64,000 bases of DNA from Lachnospiraceae bacterium A4. Lineage in GTDB: Bacteria; Bacillota; Clostridia; Lachnospirales; Lachnospiraceae. Location: assembly GCA_000403215.2 (NCBI GenBank), contig KE159565.1:197489-261488 (forward strand). Reading direction: 5' to 3'. Below, piece by piece: positions 9,579-19,046 of the stretch (position 1 is the first letter of the stretch; each line of letters opens with the position of its first letter). The notes beneath the pieces are model-generated. The model was given only the letters and a program-made list of their open reading frames with translations, ran no database searches and was not told the DNA's origin. The translations under genes and the position numbers were made by a program.

Positions 9579-9770
9579 ATGGAACTGGCTTCAATGTTGT
9601 TAGAGCAGATTTATTACACCGTAAACAGTCTTGAGGGAGATTACGCATATCTGAAAAAAGAGGAGGACGCATCAGAAGATCTAAAGTGCGTGGCGCGCGC
9701 CCTGCTGCCGCCGGAGATTACAGAGGGGACAAGACTTGTGTACGAAATGATGGAGTACAGTATAGTATGA
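9579..9770 (+). CDS. Small acidic protein of unknown function
   Basis: A 63-residue (or 58-residue) acidic soluble protein with no recognised family. An AGAAAGG lies directly against the first ATG, so the second ATG at 9594 may be the true start. It ends 13 nt before the GH27 gene and may be cotranscribed with it. Predicted to be mostly helical (LLEQIYYTVNSLEGDYAYLK). Confidence 0.55.
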   Translation: MELASMLLEQIYYTVNSLEGDYAYLKKEEDASEDLKCVARALLPPEITEGTRLVYEMMEYSIV

Positions 9771-9783
9771 GAGGAGACTGATC

Positions 9784-11106
9784 ATGAAATTTCGAATGGA
9801 CAAAGCACCGATGGGGTGGAACAGTTATGACTATTATGACACGACGGTCAATGAAGCGCAGGTGAAGGCAAATGCGGATTTTATGGCGGCACATCTAAAG
9901 GAGGCTGGCTGGGAGTACATTGTCGTGGATATTGAGTGGTATGCAAAGGACTCGGGGACGATGCGGGATCAATATCAATATATTCCGTTTGGCGATGAGG
10001 CGATCGACGCGTATGGCAGACTGCTGCCGGCAGAGAACAAGTTTCCCTCTGCCGCCGGCGGGAAAGGGTTTGCGCCGCTGGCAGAATATATACATCATCT
10101 CGGCTTAAAGTTTGGCATTCACATTATGCGCGGGATTCCTAGAATCGCAGCACACAAGCATCTGCCGGTACTGGGTACAGATGTCACGGCAAATCAGATT
10201 GCAGACCCGTCCTCGATCTGCGGCTGGAATCCGGACATGTACGGCGTGCGGAAGGATGTGGCAGGCGCGCAGGAGTACTATGATTCTATCATTAATTTAT
10301 ACGCGCAGTGGGGTGTTGACTATATCAAGTGTGATGATATCTGCAATACAAACCTGTATCCGCACAATCCGTATTCGGCGGCGCATGAGGTTGAGATGCT
10401 GCACCGCGCGATTGAGAAGTGCGGGCGCGACATCGTGCTGTCGCTCTCGCCGGGACCGGCATTGATCGAAAAGGCATGGCACTATGAAAAATATGCAAAT
10501 CTTTGGCGTATCACAGATGACTTCTGGGACAAGTGGGAGCTGCTCAGAAATATGTTCGACCGCTGTGAACTGTGGCAGAACCATGTGGCGCAGGGGTGTT
10601 ATCCAGATTGTGACATGCTGCCGCTAGGCAGGCTGGGCAAAGGCTTTGGCAGGGAATGGGAGACGAATTTCACCAAGGACGAGCAGCGCACCATGATGAC
10701 GCTGTGGTGTGTCTTTGGGTCGCCGCTCATGATTGGGGCAGAGCTGACAAAACTGGACGCGTGGACAATAGAACTGCTGACCAGAAAAGAAATCCTAAAG
10801 CTTGTCTCGAATGATTACGCCGGCAGGCAGTTTGAGAAAAATGAGGCGTATGCGGTATGGAGCTGCCTCAATGACAAGACAGGGGAGAAATATCTGGCAA
10901 TGTTTAATTTTCTGGAAACCGATAAAGTACTCACCTGCTGTCTGAACGAGGTAGAGCAGTTTGCGGGACAGGCAGGAGGCGTGTGCGGCGCCACCGAGCT
11001 TTGGAGTGGGGAACGGCTTGTTTTCGAGGGCGTGCTGGTGGACACGGTGCCCGCACATGGGGCGAGGCTGTATTTGCTAGATGAAATCCCGCAGCAGGAA
11101 TCATAG
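9784..11106 (+). CDS. Glycoside hydrolase family 27, probable alpha-galactosidase
   Basis: A 440-residue retaining glycosidase. The GH27 pattern is clear: PMGWNSYDYY at the start, VVDIEWY, the nucleophile motif YIKCDD (Asp184) and the acid/base region WRITDDFWD (about Asp245/246). A C-terminal beta-sandwich follows from about residue 340. There is no signal peptide, so it acts inside the cell on imported alpha-galactosides such as melibiose or raffinose breakdown products. Alpha-N-acetylgalactosaminidase or beta-L-arabinopyranosidase activity is also known in this family. No sugar transporter is adjacent. The ribosome site is GAGGAG. Confidence 0.9.
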   Translation: MKFRMDKAPMGWNSYDYYDTTVNEAQVKANADFMAAHLKEAGWEYIVVDIEWYAKDSGTMRDQYQYIPFGDEAIDAYGRLLPAENKFPSAAGGKGFAPLAEYIHHLGLKFGIHIMRGIPRIAAHKHLPVLGTDVTANQIADPSSICGWNPDMYGVRKDVAGAQEYYDSIINLYAQWGVDYIKCDDICNTNLYPHNPYSAAHEVEMLHRAIEKCGRDIVLSLSPGPALIEKAWHYEKYANLWRITDDFWDKWELLRNMFDRCELWQNHVAQGCYPDCDMLPLGRLGKGFGREWETNFTKDEQRTMMTLWCVFGSPLMIGAELTKLDAWTIELLTRKEILKLVSNDYAGRQFEKNEAYAVWSCLNDKTGEKYLAMFNFLETDKVLTCCLNEVEQFAGQAGGVCGATELWSGERLVFEGVLVDTVPAHGARLYLLDEIPQQES

Positions 11107-11144
11107 AAGCGTATGATGTGCGGCATTAGTGCGCCGCGCAAACC

Positions 11145-11173
11145 TTGACGATAATAGTAGTATGGCGTACAAT
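11145..11173 (+). promoter_or_regulatory. Probable promoter of the VWA / ankyrin-LRR / MoxR operon
   Basis: A -35 TTGACG at 11145-11150 and a -10 TACAAT at 11168-11173 have a 17-bp spacer and lie 37 bp ahead of the first gene. No other convincing promoter is seen before 19046, supporting a single transcript of about 7.8 kb. Confidence 0.7.
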
Positions 11174-11209
11174 AAAATAAAAATCTTTTTTCCGAGGTAA
11201 AGAACAAAA

Positions 11210-12568
11210 ATGGAGCAGGAGAAGCAGATAAAAACTGAAAAAGTAGCAGCCGAAATCATTCAGATGTCAAAGAACAAGCTGTTAGTCAATATGCGGTTTA
11301 TGGACATGGCGCTAAACCAGTTCAGAATGTCGCCCAGACCCGATCTGACACCCTTTAGCGCCTGTGACGGGGACGTGTATGTCTATGATCCGGTACATAT
11401 TTTAAAGGCGTATATGCTCGATGAAAATCTGCCCATACGCAACTTTCTTCACAGTGTGCTGCACTGTGTCTTTAAACATTTTTATGTGAATACGCTGGTC
11501 GATCAGACAATGTGGGATCTGGCGTGTGATATTGCGGTGGAGAGCGCGATCAATGATCTGGAGCTGAGCTTTCTGAATATCACAAAGGCAAAAGAGCAAG
11601 TCCAGTTTTTCGATCTCTTTAAAAATAAAGTCAAAAACGTTTCGGCAGAAAAAATCTACAGATATTTTTTGGATGAAAAGCTTTCCGATCATTTGGTGGA
11701 AAAGCTGTCTTTGCTGTTCAAAGGAGACGACCATGTCCTGTGGTATCTCACGGAGACACAAAAGAAAAAGATGAACTTGTATGCCAGCCATGGTGAGGCT
11801 GTCAAACCGCTGTCAAACATGCTGCTGCTCTTGCAAGGCTGGGCGGATATTGCCCTGCGCATGCAGACCGAGCTGGAAGTGTTCATGTTGCAGGGAAAGG
11901 GTGCAGGACTGCTGACACAGAATTTGAGAGAGGTGAACCGGGAACGCTATGATTATTCAGAATTTCTCAAGAAGTTTGCAGTCAGGGCAGAGATGATGAA
12001 GCTCAACCCAGATGAATTTGATTATAATTTTTATACGTATGGTCTAGCGCTGTATGAGAACATGCCGTTAATAGAACCGCTAGAGTACAGGGAGGTGAAA
12101 CGCATTCGTGAATTTGTGATTGCGATTGACACCTCCGGCTCGACATCGGGCAGCTTGGTGCAGACGTTTGTCCAGAAAACCTACAATATCCTCAAAAGTA
12201 CGGAGAGCTTTTTTTCAAAGATTAATCTTCACATCATTCAGTGCGACGCAGAGATTCAGGAGGATGTGAAGATTACGACACAACAGGAGTTTGATGCGTA
12301 CCTAAAGCAGATGCAGCTTCATGGTCTGGGAGGAACGGATTTTCGCCCGGTGTTTGCGTATGTCAATCATCTGGTGGACAAGAAAGAATTTGACAATCTA
12401 AAAGGCTTGATTTATTTTACTGACGGATATGGAAGTTTTCCTCAGAAAACGCCGCCGTATGACACTGCATTTGTGTTTGTGGAGGACGAACAGAACCCGA
12501 GCACGTCGAATAATTATGAAGTTCCGTCGTGGGCGATGAAATTGGTGCTCAGGAAAGAGGAGCTGTGA
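11210..12568 (+). CDS. VWA-like domain protein, DUF2201 type with degenerate metallopeptidase domain
   Basis: A 452-residue cytoplasmic protein. The N-terminal half is the putative metallopeptidase domain that usually precedes a VWA-like domain (DUF2201 families), but the zinc motif is broken: HSVLHCVFKH from His81 replaces the catalytic HExxH. The C-terminal VWA domain has a complete metal-site opening DTSGST (Asp307), then a GLGGTDFRP loop and FTDGYG. VWA proteins of this type partner with MoxR AAA+ ATPases, as here at the far end of the operon. Together they are thought to remodel or insert cofactors into target proteins. It is first in the operon, 62 nt ahead of the first ankyrin-LRR gene. 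Confidence 0.85.
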   Translation: MEQEKQIKTEKVAAEIIQMSKNKLLVNMRFMDMALNQFRMSPRPDLTPFSACDGDVYVYDPVHILKAYMLDENLPIRNFLHSVLHCVFKHFYVNTLVDQTMWDLACDIAVESAINDLELSFLNITKAKEQVQFFDLFKNKVKNVSAEKIYRYFLDEKLSDHLVEKLSLLFKGDDHVLWYLTETQKKKMNLYASHGEAVKPLSNMLLLLQGWADIALRMQTELEVFMLQGKGAGLLTQNLREVNRERYDYSEFLKKFAVRAEMMKLNPDEFDYNFYTYGLALYENMPLIEPLEYREVKRIREFVIAIDTSGSTSGSLVQTFVQKTYNILKSTESFFSKINLHIIQCDAEIQEDVKITTQQEFDAYLKQMQLHGLGGTDFRPVFAYVNHLVDKKEFDNLKGLIYFTDGYGSFPQKTPPYDTAFVFVEDEQNPSTSNNYEVPSWAMKLVLRKEEL

Positions 12569-12629
12569 CAGAAGCAAAGGGGGAATGCAGGAAGAATGGA
12601 ACTGACGTTTGGAAAAAGGAGGAATCCAG

Positions 12630-14348
12630 ATGGAACTTGCACAGGAGGAGAGAGCCGCGCAATTACAGCGGGCGGTCATCAACGGCACTGTTCAGGAGAT
12701 CGTGGAGGTCTATGACGCGCTTGGATATGTGGAGATGTCCGCGCCGGCATTGGGGCTTGCCTGCCGTTTTCGCGGGTTGGAAGTGGTCAAAGTGTTGGTG
12801 GAAAAAGGTGCGACTTTTGATTTTCCTTCAACCGAAGAAATCGAGATCAAATATCACTGTCATATTGGTGAAAAACATGCGCAATATCGGGAGAATTACC
12901 GCACAAATTACGCGCTGTATTTCCTGAAATGTTATCGGGGCGGAGTGAAGGGAGCGCGCTGTCTGCAAGGAATGAAATTTTTCAAAAATCAAAAGCGGGA
13001 CGATGGAACGCTGCTGCCGTTTCTCGCAGACAGTGCGCGCAGCCCAGTGCTCGATTATCTGCTCCTAAATCAAAAGAAACTGGCTTTTCAGCCGGAGGAG
13101 CTGCTTTTTTATGCGATTTTTGCAAGGGATGATTTTCTTTACGAGGAACTAAAAAAGCGCAGGATATGTCTTGCGCCAAAGCGCATTCACGCGATGACCG
13201 AGGGCACGCTGGCAGACGGATACTGGTTTGAGTTTGGCACGCTGACAGGAAAACTTGCGGACCGGGATTTTGTCGGCGTTATGCAGCGGCTGTCTACAGA
13301 GCTTGATGGAAAGCCATTTCGTTTGACAGAAAAAACGTTTGACAGTATACAGAATCGTTTTCATGATTTCAGTATCTTTGAGTTTTTCCTCGAACATTTC
13401 AGGCGGGAAAAAATGCAGCCGGCGAAGATTATGCGCTGTGTGATCGACAGGAATCTGGTGGAAGCCATGCCGTTGATTGAGCGGGAGGGCTGGCTGGGTA
13501 CGCCCAGAAAGCGGGAGGAGATGATCGCCTATGCGGCAGAGCAGGAACGGACGGAGCTGCTTGCGTGGCTGCTTGATTTCAAGAACCGCACCGCCGATTT
13601 TGCGGCAGAGCAGGAAAAGGCTGACAAAAAGCTGATGCGAAAACTCAATGCTGCGCCGGACTCGGTTATGGCGTTAAGCCAGTTGTGGAGTTATAAAAAG
13701 ACAGCGGATGGCACGATCACGATCACCAACTACAAAGGGAGCGCGACGGGGGTCACAGTGCCGGAAAAAATTGGGAAAAGTATTGTTACTGCCATTGGAA
13801 AAGGGACATTTACGGGCGAGGAAAATCAGCGCAGAAACAACGAGACGATGAATCGCGGTGCCACGAAAGAGCAGATCAGACAGCACAAGAAAATCACAAA
13901 GATCGTGCTGCCAGATACAATTCAATTGATTGGCGCAGGAGCCTTTCAATGTATGGAGGAATTGCGTGAGATCAACATTCCCGCAGGGGTGAGGGAGATC
14001 GGTGAAGCTGCATTTGCTGCGTGCGCTGCGTTGAGAACCCTCACGATTCCGCCAAACGTGAAGCGCATTGGCAAGAAAGCGTTTTTGGGCTGTGCTGCAC
14101 TAGAAACGGTGTATATCAGCGAGGGTGTGGAGGAACTTGGAGCGAGGGTATTTGCCAAATGTTCGAAGTTGCGAAAGGTTTATATGCCCGCGTCGATTCA
14201 GTGTATTCGGGAGAAAGAGGAAAACAGTCTGGATTTTGAGCTATTTGCAGCGTGTCCAGATGTGACAGTCATCTGCCCGAAACAGAGTGTGGCGGAGTCA
14301 TATTGCAGGGAAAAGGGAGTCCGGTATCAGTATTGTGGGGAGGAATAA
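12630..14348 (+). CDS. Ankyrin-like / BspA-type leucine-rich repeat protein, paralogue 1
   Basis: A 572-residue protein with no signal peptide or membrane segment. The N-terminal part (about residues 1-60) reads as ankyrin-like helices ending GLEVVKVLVEKGATFDFPS. A long helical middle follows, including DFKNRTADFAAEQEKA. From about residue 345 there is a beta-rich start (TVPEKIGKSIVTAIGKGTF) and then four to five LRR_5 (BspA-like) repeats with the I-G-xx-AF-xx-C pattern. BspA LRRs are usually surface proteins, so a cytoplasmic ankyrin-LRR fusion is unusual. The start at 12630 is set by GGAGGAATCCAG. The next paralogue begins two bases after its stop. Likely a binding or adaptor protein; its target is unknown. 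Confidence 0.85.
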   Translation: MELAQEERAAQLQRAVINGTVQEIVEVYDALGYVEMSAPALGLACRFRGLEVVKVLVEKGATFDFPSTEEIEIKYHCHIGEKHAQYRENYRTNYALYFLKCYRGGVKGARCLQGMKFFKNQKRDDGTLLPFLADSARSPVLDYLLLNQKKLAFQPEELLFYAIFARDDFLYEELKKRRICLAPKRIHAMTEGTLADGYWFEFGTLTGKLADRDFVGVMQRLSTELDGKPFRLTEKTFDSIQNRFHDFSIFEFFLEHFRREKMQPAKIMRCVIDRNLVEAMPLIEREGWLGTPRKREEMIAYAAEQERTELLAWLLDFKNRTADFAAEQEKADKKLMRKLNAAPDSVMALSQLWSYKKTADGTITITNYKGSATGVTVPEKIGKSIVTAIGKGTFTGEENQRRNNETMNRGATKEQIRQHKKITKIVLPDTIQLIGAGAFQCMEELREINIPAGVREIGEAAFAACAALRTLTIPPNVKRIGKKAFLGCAALETVYISEGVEELGARVFAKCSKLRKVYMPASIQCIREKEENSLDFELFAACPDVTVICPKQSVAESYCREKGVRYQYCGEE

Positions 14349-14350
14349 AG

Positions 14351-15925
14351 ATGGAACTTGCACAGGAGGAGAGGGCCGAACGGCTGCAATGGGCAGTGCT
14401 CAACTGTTCTATTGACGAGCTGGTAACTATATATGAGGAACTTGGCGATGTGGAGATGTCCGCGCCTGCGCTGGGGCTTGCCTGCCGCTTTCGCGGCGTA
14501 GATGTGGTGCGGGCGCTGGTCGAGAAGGGTGCGACTTTTGATTTTCCTTCCACGGGGGAAACCGAGGAAAAATATCGCTGTTATATCGGTCAGAAATACG
14601 CAAATTACCGCACCAACTATTCGTTGTATTTGCTCAAACTATTCCGCGGAGGGTTAAAGGGCGCCTGTAGTATGAAGGGCATGAAATTCACACAGAGCGC
14701 AAAGCGGGAAAAAGGAAAGCCGCTGCCGTTTCTGGCGGACGATGAGCGCATCGCAGTGCTTGCGTATCTTTACCAATATCGGGAAAAAATATCCTTTCAG
14801 CCGGAGGAGATGCTGTTCTACGCGATCTTTGCCATGGACACTGTTATTTATGAGGCGCTGAAAAAATTAGGTGTCGCACTTGCCGAAATCCGCGTGCACA
14901 CGATGACAGAAGGCGGTATGGCAGGCGACGGATACTGGTATGAATTTGGCGCCCTGACCGGAAAACTCCCAGATGAGACATACATACAAGTCATGGACCA
15001 GCTTGCGTCAGAGCTTGGTCAAACACCATTTTATTTTACAGAGAAGATGTATGATATTACCAAGAAGCGGTTTGGCGATCTCAGCGTCTTTGCATATTTT
15101 CTGTCGCATTTCAGGCAGGACAAGATGAAGAAGTATCAGATAATACGCAGTCTGATCGACGAGAATACCTTGGAGGCGCTGCCTGTCATTGAGCAGATGG
15201 GCTGGCTATCTGTGCCGAGAAAGCGCGATGAAATGATCGAGTATGCCATGAACCAGAAAAAGACAGAGGCGCTCGCGTGGCTGCTGGATTATAAAAACCG
15301 CACGGCGGATTTGGCAGCAGAGCAAAAAAAGGCTGAGCAAAAGCTGAGGCGGGAGATCTTCATGTCGCCTGCTTCCGTGGCGGCAATGCGAAAAATATGG
15401 CGCTATAAAAAGCGGGAGGATGGCACGCTGGTCATTTACGGCTATATGGGAGAGGCAAGCGATGTGACGGTGCCGGAGAAGATTGGCAAAGCCGTTGTCA
15501 CAGAGATCAGCAAACTGGCATTCAACGGCTGCAATACCATAAGGCAGGTAATCGTTCCCGGAACAGTCAAAAGTATCGGAAAATGCGCATTTTTTCATTG
15601 CAGTGCGCTGGAAAAAGTAACGCTTTGCGAGGGCGTAGTGGAAATCGGAACGCAGGCGTTTGGCGCCTGTGACAATTTAGTGGAGCTCAGAATACCGCAG
15701 TCTGTCGAGCGTTTGCTGACAGCGGAGGAGGAAACGGGGAAATGTAATCCTGCAAAGTGCGACACGTATTATAGCTGTAAAAACCGTTCCCACGAGATTT
15801 TCCCCAGAAATCCCAAGCTGACGATATACTGTCCGAAAGAGAGCAAAACAGAAGCGTTTTGTATCGAAAAGAAGTTTGCGTACAAGTACAGTGAGGCAGA
15901 AGAGGCAAAGGAGAATACGAAATGA
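14351..15925 (+). CDS. Ankyrin-like / BspA-type leucine-rich repeat protein, paralogue 2
   Basis: A 524-residue paralogue of the preceding protein, nearly identical over the first residues (MELAQEERA) and over ALGLACRFRG and EKGATFDFPS. It keeps the same order: ankyrin-like N-terminus, helical middle with the shared YKNRTADLAAEQ segment, then VTVPEKIGKAVVTEI and about three LRR_5 repeats (fewer than in paralogue 1). The longer open frame begins at 14252, but the ATG at 14351 has GGAGGAATAAAG just ahead and matches the paralogue start. The stop overlaps the next start by ATGA, so translation is coupled. Confidence 0.85.
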   Translation: MELAQEERAERLQWAVLNCSIDELVTIYEELGDVEMSAPALGLACRFRGVDVVRALVEKGATFDFPSTGETEEKYRCYIGQKYANYRTNYSLYLLKLFRGGLKGACSMKGMKFTQSAKREKGKPLPFLADDERIAVLAYLYQYREKISFQPEEMLFYAIFAMDTVIYEALKKLGVALAEIRVHTMTEGGMAGDGYWYEFGALTGKLPDETYIQVMDQLASELGQTPFYFTEKMYDITKKRFGDLSVFAYFLSHFRQDKMKKYQIIRSLIDENTLEALPVIEQMGWLSVPRKRDEMIEYAMNQKKTEALAWLLDYKNRTADLAAEQKKAEQKLRREIFMSPASVAAMRKIWRYKKREDGTLVIYGYMGEASDVTVPEKIGKAVVTEISKLAFNGCNTIRQVIVPGTVKSIGKCAFFHCSALEKVTLCEGVVEIGTQAFGACDNLVELRIPQSVERLLTAEEETGKCNPAKCDTYYSCKNRSHEIFPRNPKLTIYCPKESKTEAFCIEKKFAYKYSEAEEAKENTK

Positions 15926-17538
15926 AAATAAAACTGGATGTGAATGAGGACGCCAAGATCACTGCACTGGAAGAGGCGGTGCGAAGTGATACGCCAAACG
16001 AAGTTTCAGCGCTGTATAAGAAGCTGGGAAATGTCCTCTTAACCGCCCATATTTTAGGGATTGCCTGTCGCTTCCGCGGTTTGGAAATGGTGAAGGTGCT
16101 AATCGAAAATGGTGCGACCTTCCGCTGCGACAGGGAGACAGTCCGATATAGGTCCTATGAGTTATTTGGATATACAGCGTATGATCTGGACTTTTTCCTC
16201 CTGTTTTTATTTAGCGAGATCAATAAAATTCACGAGCATCAGCTAAGAGTGTATCTGAGCACACTGAGGGACAGGGAGGGGCATCTGCTTGAGCCCATTT
16301 CAAAGGAACAGCTTATGGAGGTCATCATATATCTTTGTGACAATGGTCAGAATACAGGATTTTGTCCGGGTGAGCTGTTGTGTCTGGCACTCTTTGCAGG
16401 GGAGAAGGAGATCGCTGCCGCATTAAAAGACAGAGGTATTTCTATCTCAGATAACAAGAAAAGGATGCTGACAGAGGGCCATGGGCGCACGGTATGGTAT
16501 ATTTACATTGATTGTATCAGAACGATGAATGACGAGCGCTTTTTGCAGGTTATGTCCGAGGTGGTTCATGATGTTGGTGAAGATAAAAAGCTGCATTTTA
16601 CCAATGGGATGGAATATGCCTTGCAGGACCGGTTCTATCACCCGGAAATTTTTTCGTTTTTCATGAAACATTTTGATCATTCAAAGATGAAGAAAAAATA
16701 TCTGCTTCAACACTTGATTGCGGATGAAAATACCGAATGTCTCAAGCTTGCTGCAAATCAGGGTTGGCTCAAACGCCCACAGTTGCGCGATGAGATGATA
16801 CAGTACGCCTCAGAGAATCACAAGACGGAATGTACAGCATTTTTGCTGGATTATAAAAACCGCACGGCGGACTTTGCTGCGGAGGCAGAGAGGGCAGAGC
16901 GAAAGATGAGACGTGAGTTGAATGCCAACCCCAATTCCATGACCCAGCTCAAGAAAACGTGGGCTTTTCGAGAGAAGGAGGATGGAACACTGGTGATCAC
17001 TGGATACAAGGGCAGCAGCACAGAGATTACGGTGCCAGAGATGATCGGAAAATGCAGAGTAACAGAAATCGGACCTCTTGCATTCGCGCCCTATGGTCCC
17101 CGCGTGAAGGAATCGGTGCGTGCGTTTCGACGGACCATCACAAAGATTATACTGCCCGCGGGCATTCGGGTGATCGGCGTCAGTGCGTTTCGAGACTTGC
17201 CGGCATTGCAGGAGATTGTGCTTGCGGCGGGCGTGGAAGTGATAGGAGAGTATGCTTTCAGCGACTGTAATCAGTTGAAGGAGGTTGTCATTCCCGAGGG
17301 TGTGCGCATCGTGGGAGACGGGGTGTTCAGCAGCTGGCACCGAGCGGGGATGGCGCTTCAACAGGTGGTGCTGCCAAGTACGCTTGATATATTCAAGGAT
17401 GCCCAGTGTGCAGAAAACGCACCAGCGCTTTTTCTGAACTGTGACAATGTCACTGTGCGGATTCCGGCGCTCTTGCCGGCAAGAATTTACTGTGAAAAAT
17501 TTGGTTTACATTATGAGTACAATGGAGGAGAACAATGA
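15922..17538 (+). CDS. Ankyrin-like / BspA-type leucine-rich repeat protein, paralogue 3
   Basis: A 538-residue third paralogue, more diverged than the first two. The N-terminal ankyrin-like block is recognisable (ILGIACRFRGLEMVKVLIE), as is the shared LLDYKNRTADFAAEAE segment. The tail again carries ITVPEMIGKCRVTEIG and four LRR_5 repeats such as IPEGVRIVGDGVF. No transport signal is seen. It overlaps both neighbours by four bases (ATGA at each end), coupling it to paralogue 2 and to the MoxR ATPase. The differing repeat number and sequence between the three suggest distinct targets rather than recent copies. Confidence 0.85.
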   Translation: MKIKLDVNEDAKITALEEAVRSDTPNEVSALYKKLGNVLLTAHILGIACRFRGLEMVKVLIENGATFRCDRETVRYRSYELFGYTAYDLDFFLLFLFSEINKIHEHQLRVYLSTLRDREGHLLEPISKEQLMEVIIYLCDNGQNTGFCPGELLCLALFAGEKEIAAALKDRGISISDNKKRMLTEGHGRTVWYIYIDCIRTMNDERFLQVMSEVVHDVGEDKKLHFTNGMEYALQDRFYHPEIFSFFMKHFDHSKMKKKYLLQHLIADENTECLKLAANQGWLKRPQLRDEMIQYASENHKTECTAFLLDYKNRTADFAAEAERAERKMRRELNANPNSMTQLKKTWAFREKEDGTLVITGYKGSSTEITVPEMIGKCRVTEIGPLAFAPYGPRVKESVRAFRRTITKIILPAGIRVIGVSAFRDLPALQEIVLAAGVEVIGEYAFSDCNQLKEVVIPEGVRIVGDGVFSSWHRAGMALQQVVLPSTLDIFKDAQCAENAPALFLNCDNVTVRIPALLPARIYCEKFGLHYEYNGGEQ

Positions 17539-19046
17539 ACATTAAGCAGGCAAAGGAAGATATCAAGAATGCAGTGTCCGCCTATTTGACGAAGGATCAG
17601 TTTGGAAATTATGTGATTCCTGTTGAGCGGCAGCGCCCTGTCTTTTTGATGGGGGCGCCGGGAATCGGCAAGACAGCGATTATGGAACAGATTGCGCAGG
17701 AGCTGCAGATTGGTCTGATCAGTTATTCTATGACGCATCATACGAGGCAGTCGGCGCTGGGACTTCCGTTTATTGTCAGGAAAAACTATGGCGGTGTGGA
17801 GTACAGCATCAGCGAGTACACGATGAGCGAGATCATCGCGTCAGTTTATGATTTGATGGAGGAGACCGGCTTGAAGGAGGGGATTTTGTTTCTGGACGAG
17901 ATCAACTGTGTGTCAGAGACACTTGCGCCCTCAATGCTGCAATTTTTGCAGTACAAGACCTTTGGACGCCACTGTGTTCCGAGCGGCTGGATTGTCGTCA
18001 CTGCGGGCAATCCGCCAGAGTATAACAATTCTGTGCGCGAGTTTGACATCGTGACTTGGGATCGTCTAAAGAGGATTGATGTAGAGCCAGACTATGAGGT
18101 CTGGAAGGAATACGCATATAGCAAAGGCACGCATCCTGCGATCACGACGTATTTAGATGTAAAAAAGGACAATTTTTATAAGATCGAAACCACTGTTGAC
18201 GGCAAAAGTTTTGTGACAGCCCGCGGCTGGAGTGACCTTTCTGATATGATAAAGCTGTATGAGCAAAAGGATATTTTGATTACAGAGCAGCTTGTCATAC
18301 AATATTTGCAGAATAAAAAAATCGCGAAGGGATTTGCAGTGTACTATGATTTGTTCAAAAAATACAGATCTGATTATCAGATTGACAAGATCATGGCAGG
18401 CAAGGCGGGCAAGGAGATTGTCAAGCGTGCAAAGGCGGCAAGGTTTGACGAGCGCTTGTCGCTGTTAGGGTTGCTGATCGACGGTTTGGTCAGTGGTATC
18501 CGCGAAGCTTCCGCGCAGGAGGGGGCTGTCTTAGAGCTGGTGAACTGCCTGAAACTGATGCGGGCAGACTTTGTCGTGGAGAAGGACTTCACGGAGGTCG
18601 TCAGGCGGCGCACCGAGGCAGCGCAAAAGGAGATCGCTGTCGGCAAGAAGGCAGGAAATCTTTCCGCAGACCGCGAGTATGTGCTGAATCTCACGATTGC
18701 CGCGCTGGACGAGCAGATCAAATTGATCGTTGAGAAGGCGCCGGCGAGCGCAGACGCCGCCTTCAAACTCCTGAAATCAGACTTTGACAAGCGCAAAAAA
18801 GCGCTGGCGAAGATGGTTTCTCAGTTAGACGGGAATCTGACAAATGTGTTTCAATTCTGTGAGGAGGCATTTGGGGAGGGCAGCCAAGAACTTCTGATTT
18901 TGGTGACAGAGCTTACCATCAACACCTACTCGGCACATTTTATCAGTAAATATGGATGCGAGGCGTATTTCAGGCACAACAAGGATATGCTGTTCACGGA
19001 GCGGAAGAAGGATATTCTGGCAGAGATTGATTCGCTGATGAAATAA
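17535..19046 (+). CDS. MoxR family AAA+ ATPase
   Basis: A 503-residue AAA+ protein. The P-loop is GAPGIGKTA at about residues 40-48, Walker B is FLDEIN near residue 120, and sensor 1 lies in VVTAGNPPEYN, followed by a MoxR-type lid. The C-terminal 200 residues form a long helical region (many Lys/Glu/Ala) absent from minimal MoxR proteins. MoxR ATPases act as chaperones with VWA-domain partners; here the partner would be the product of the first gene of the operon (11210). It is coupled to the LRR genes by an ATGA overlap. Its last base is also the first base of a 157-bp palindromic repeat. Confidence 0.9.
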   Translation: MNIKQAKEDIKNAVSAYLTKDQFGNYVIPVERQRPVFLMGAPGIGKTAIMEQIAQELQIGLISYSMTHHTRQSALGLPFIVRKNYGGVEYSISEYTMSEIIASVYDLMEETGLKEGILFLDEINCVSETLAPSMLQFLQYKTFGRHCVPSGWIVVTAGNPPEYNNSVREFDIVTWDRLKRIDVEPDYEVWKEYAYSKGTHPAITTYLDVKKDNFYKIETTVDGKSFVTARGWSDLSDMIKLYEQKDILITEQLVIQYLQNKKIAKGFAVYYDLFKKYRSDYQIDKIMAGKAGKEIVKRAKAARFDERLSLLGLLIDGLVSGIREASAQEGAVLELVNCLKLMRADFVVEKDFTEVVRRRTEAAQKEIAVGKKAGNLSADREYVLNLTIAALDEQIKLIVEKAPASADAAFKLLKSDFDKRKKALAKMVSQLDGNLTNVFQFCEEAFGEGSQELLILVTELTINTYSAHFISKYGCEAYFRHNKDMLFTERKKDILAEIDSLMK

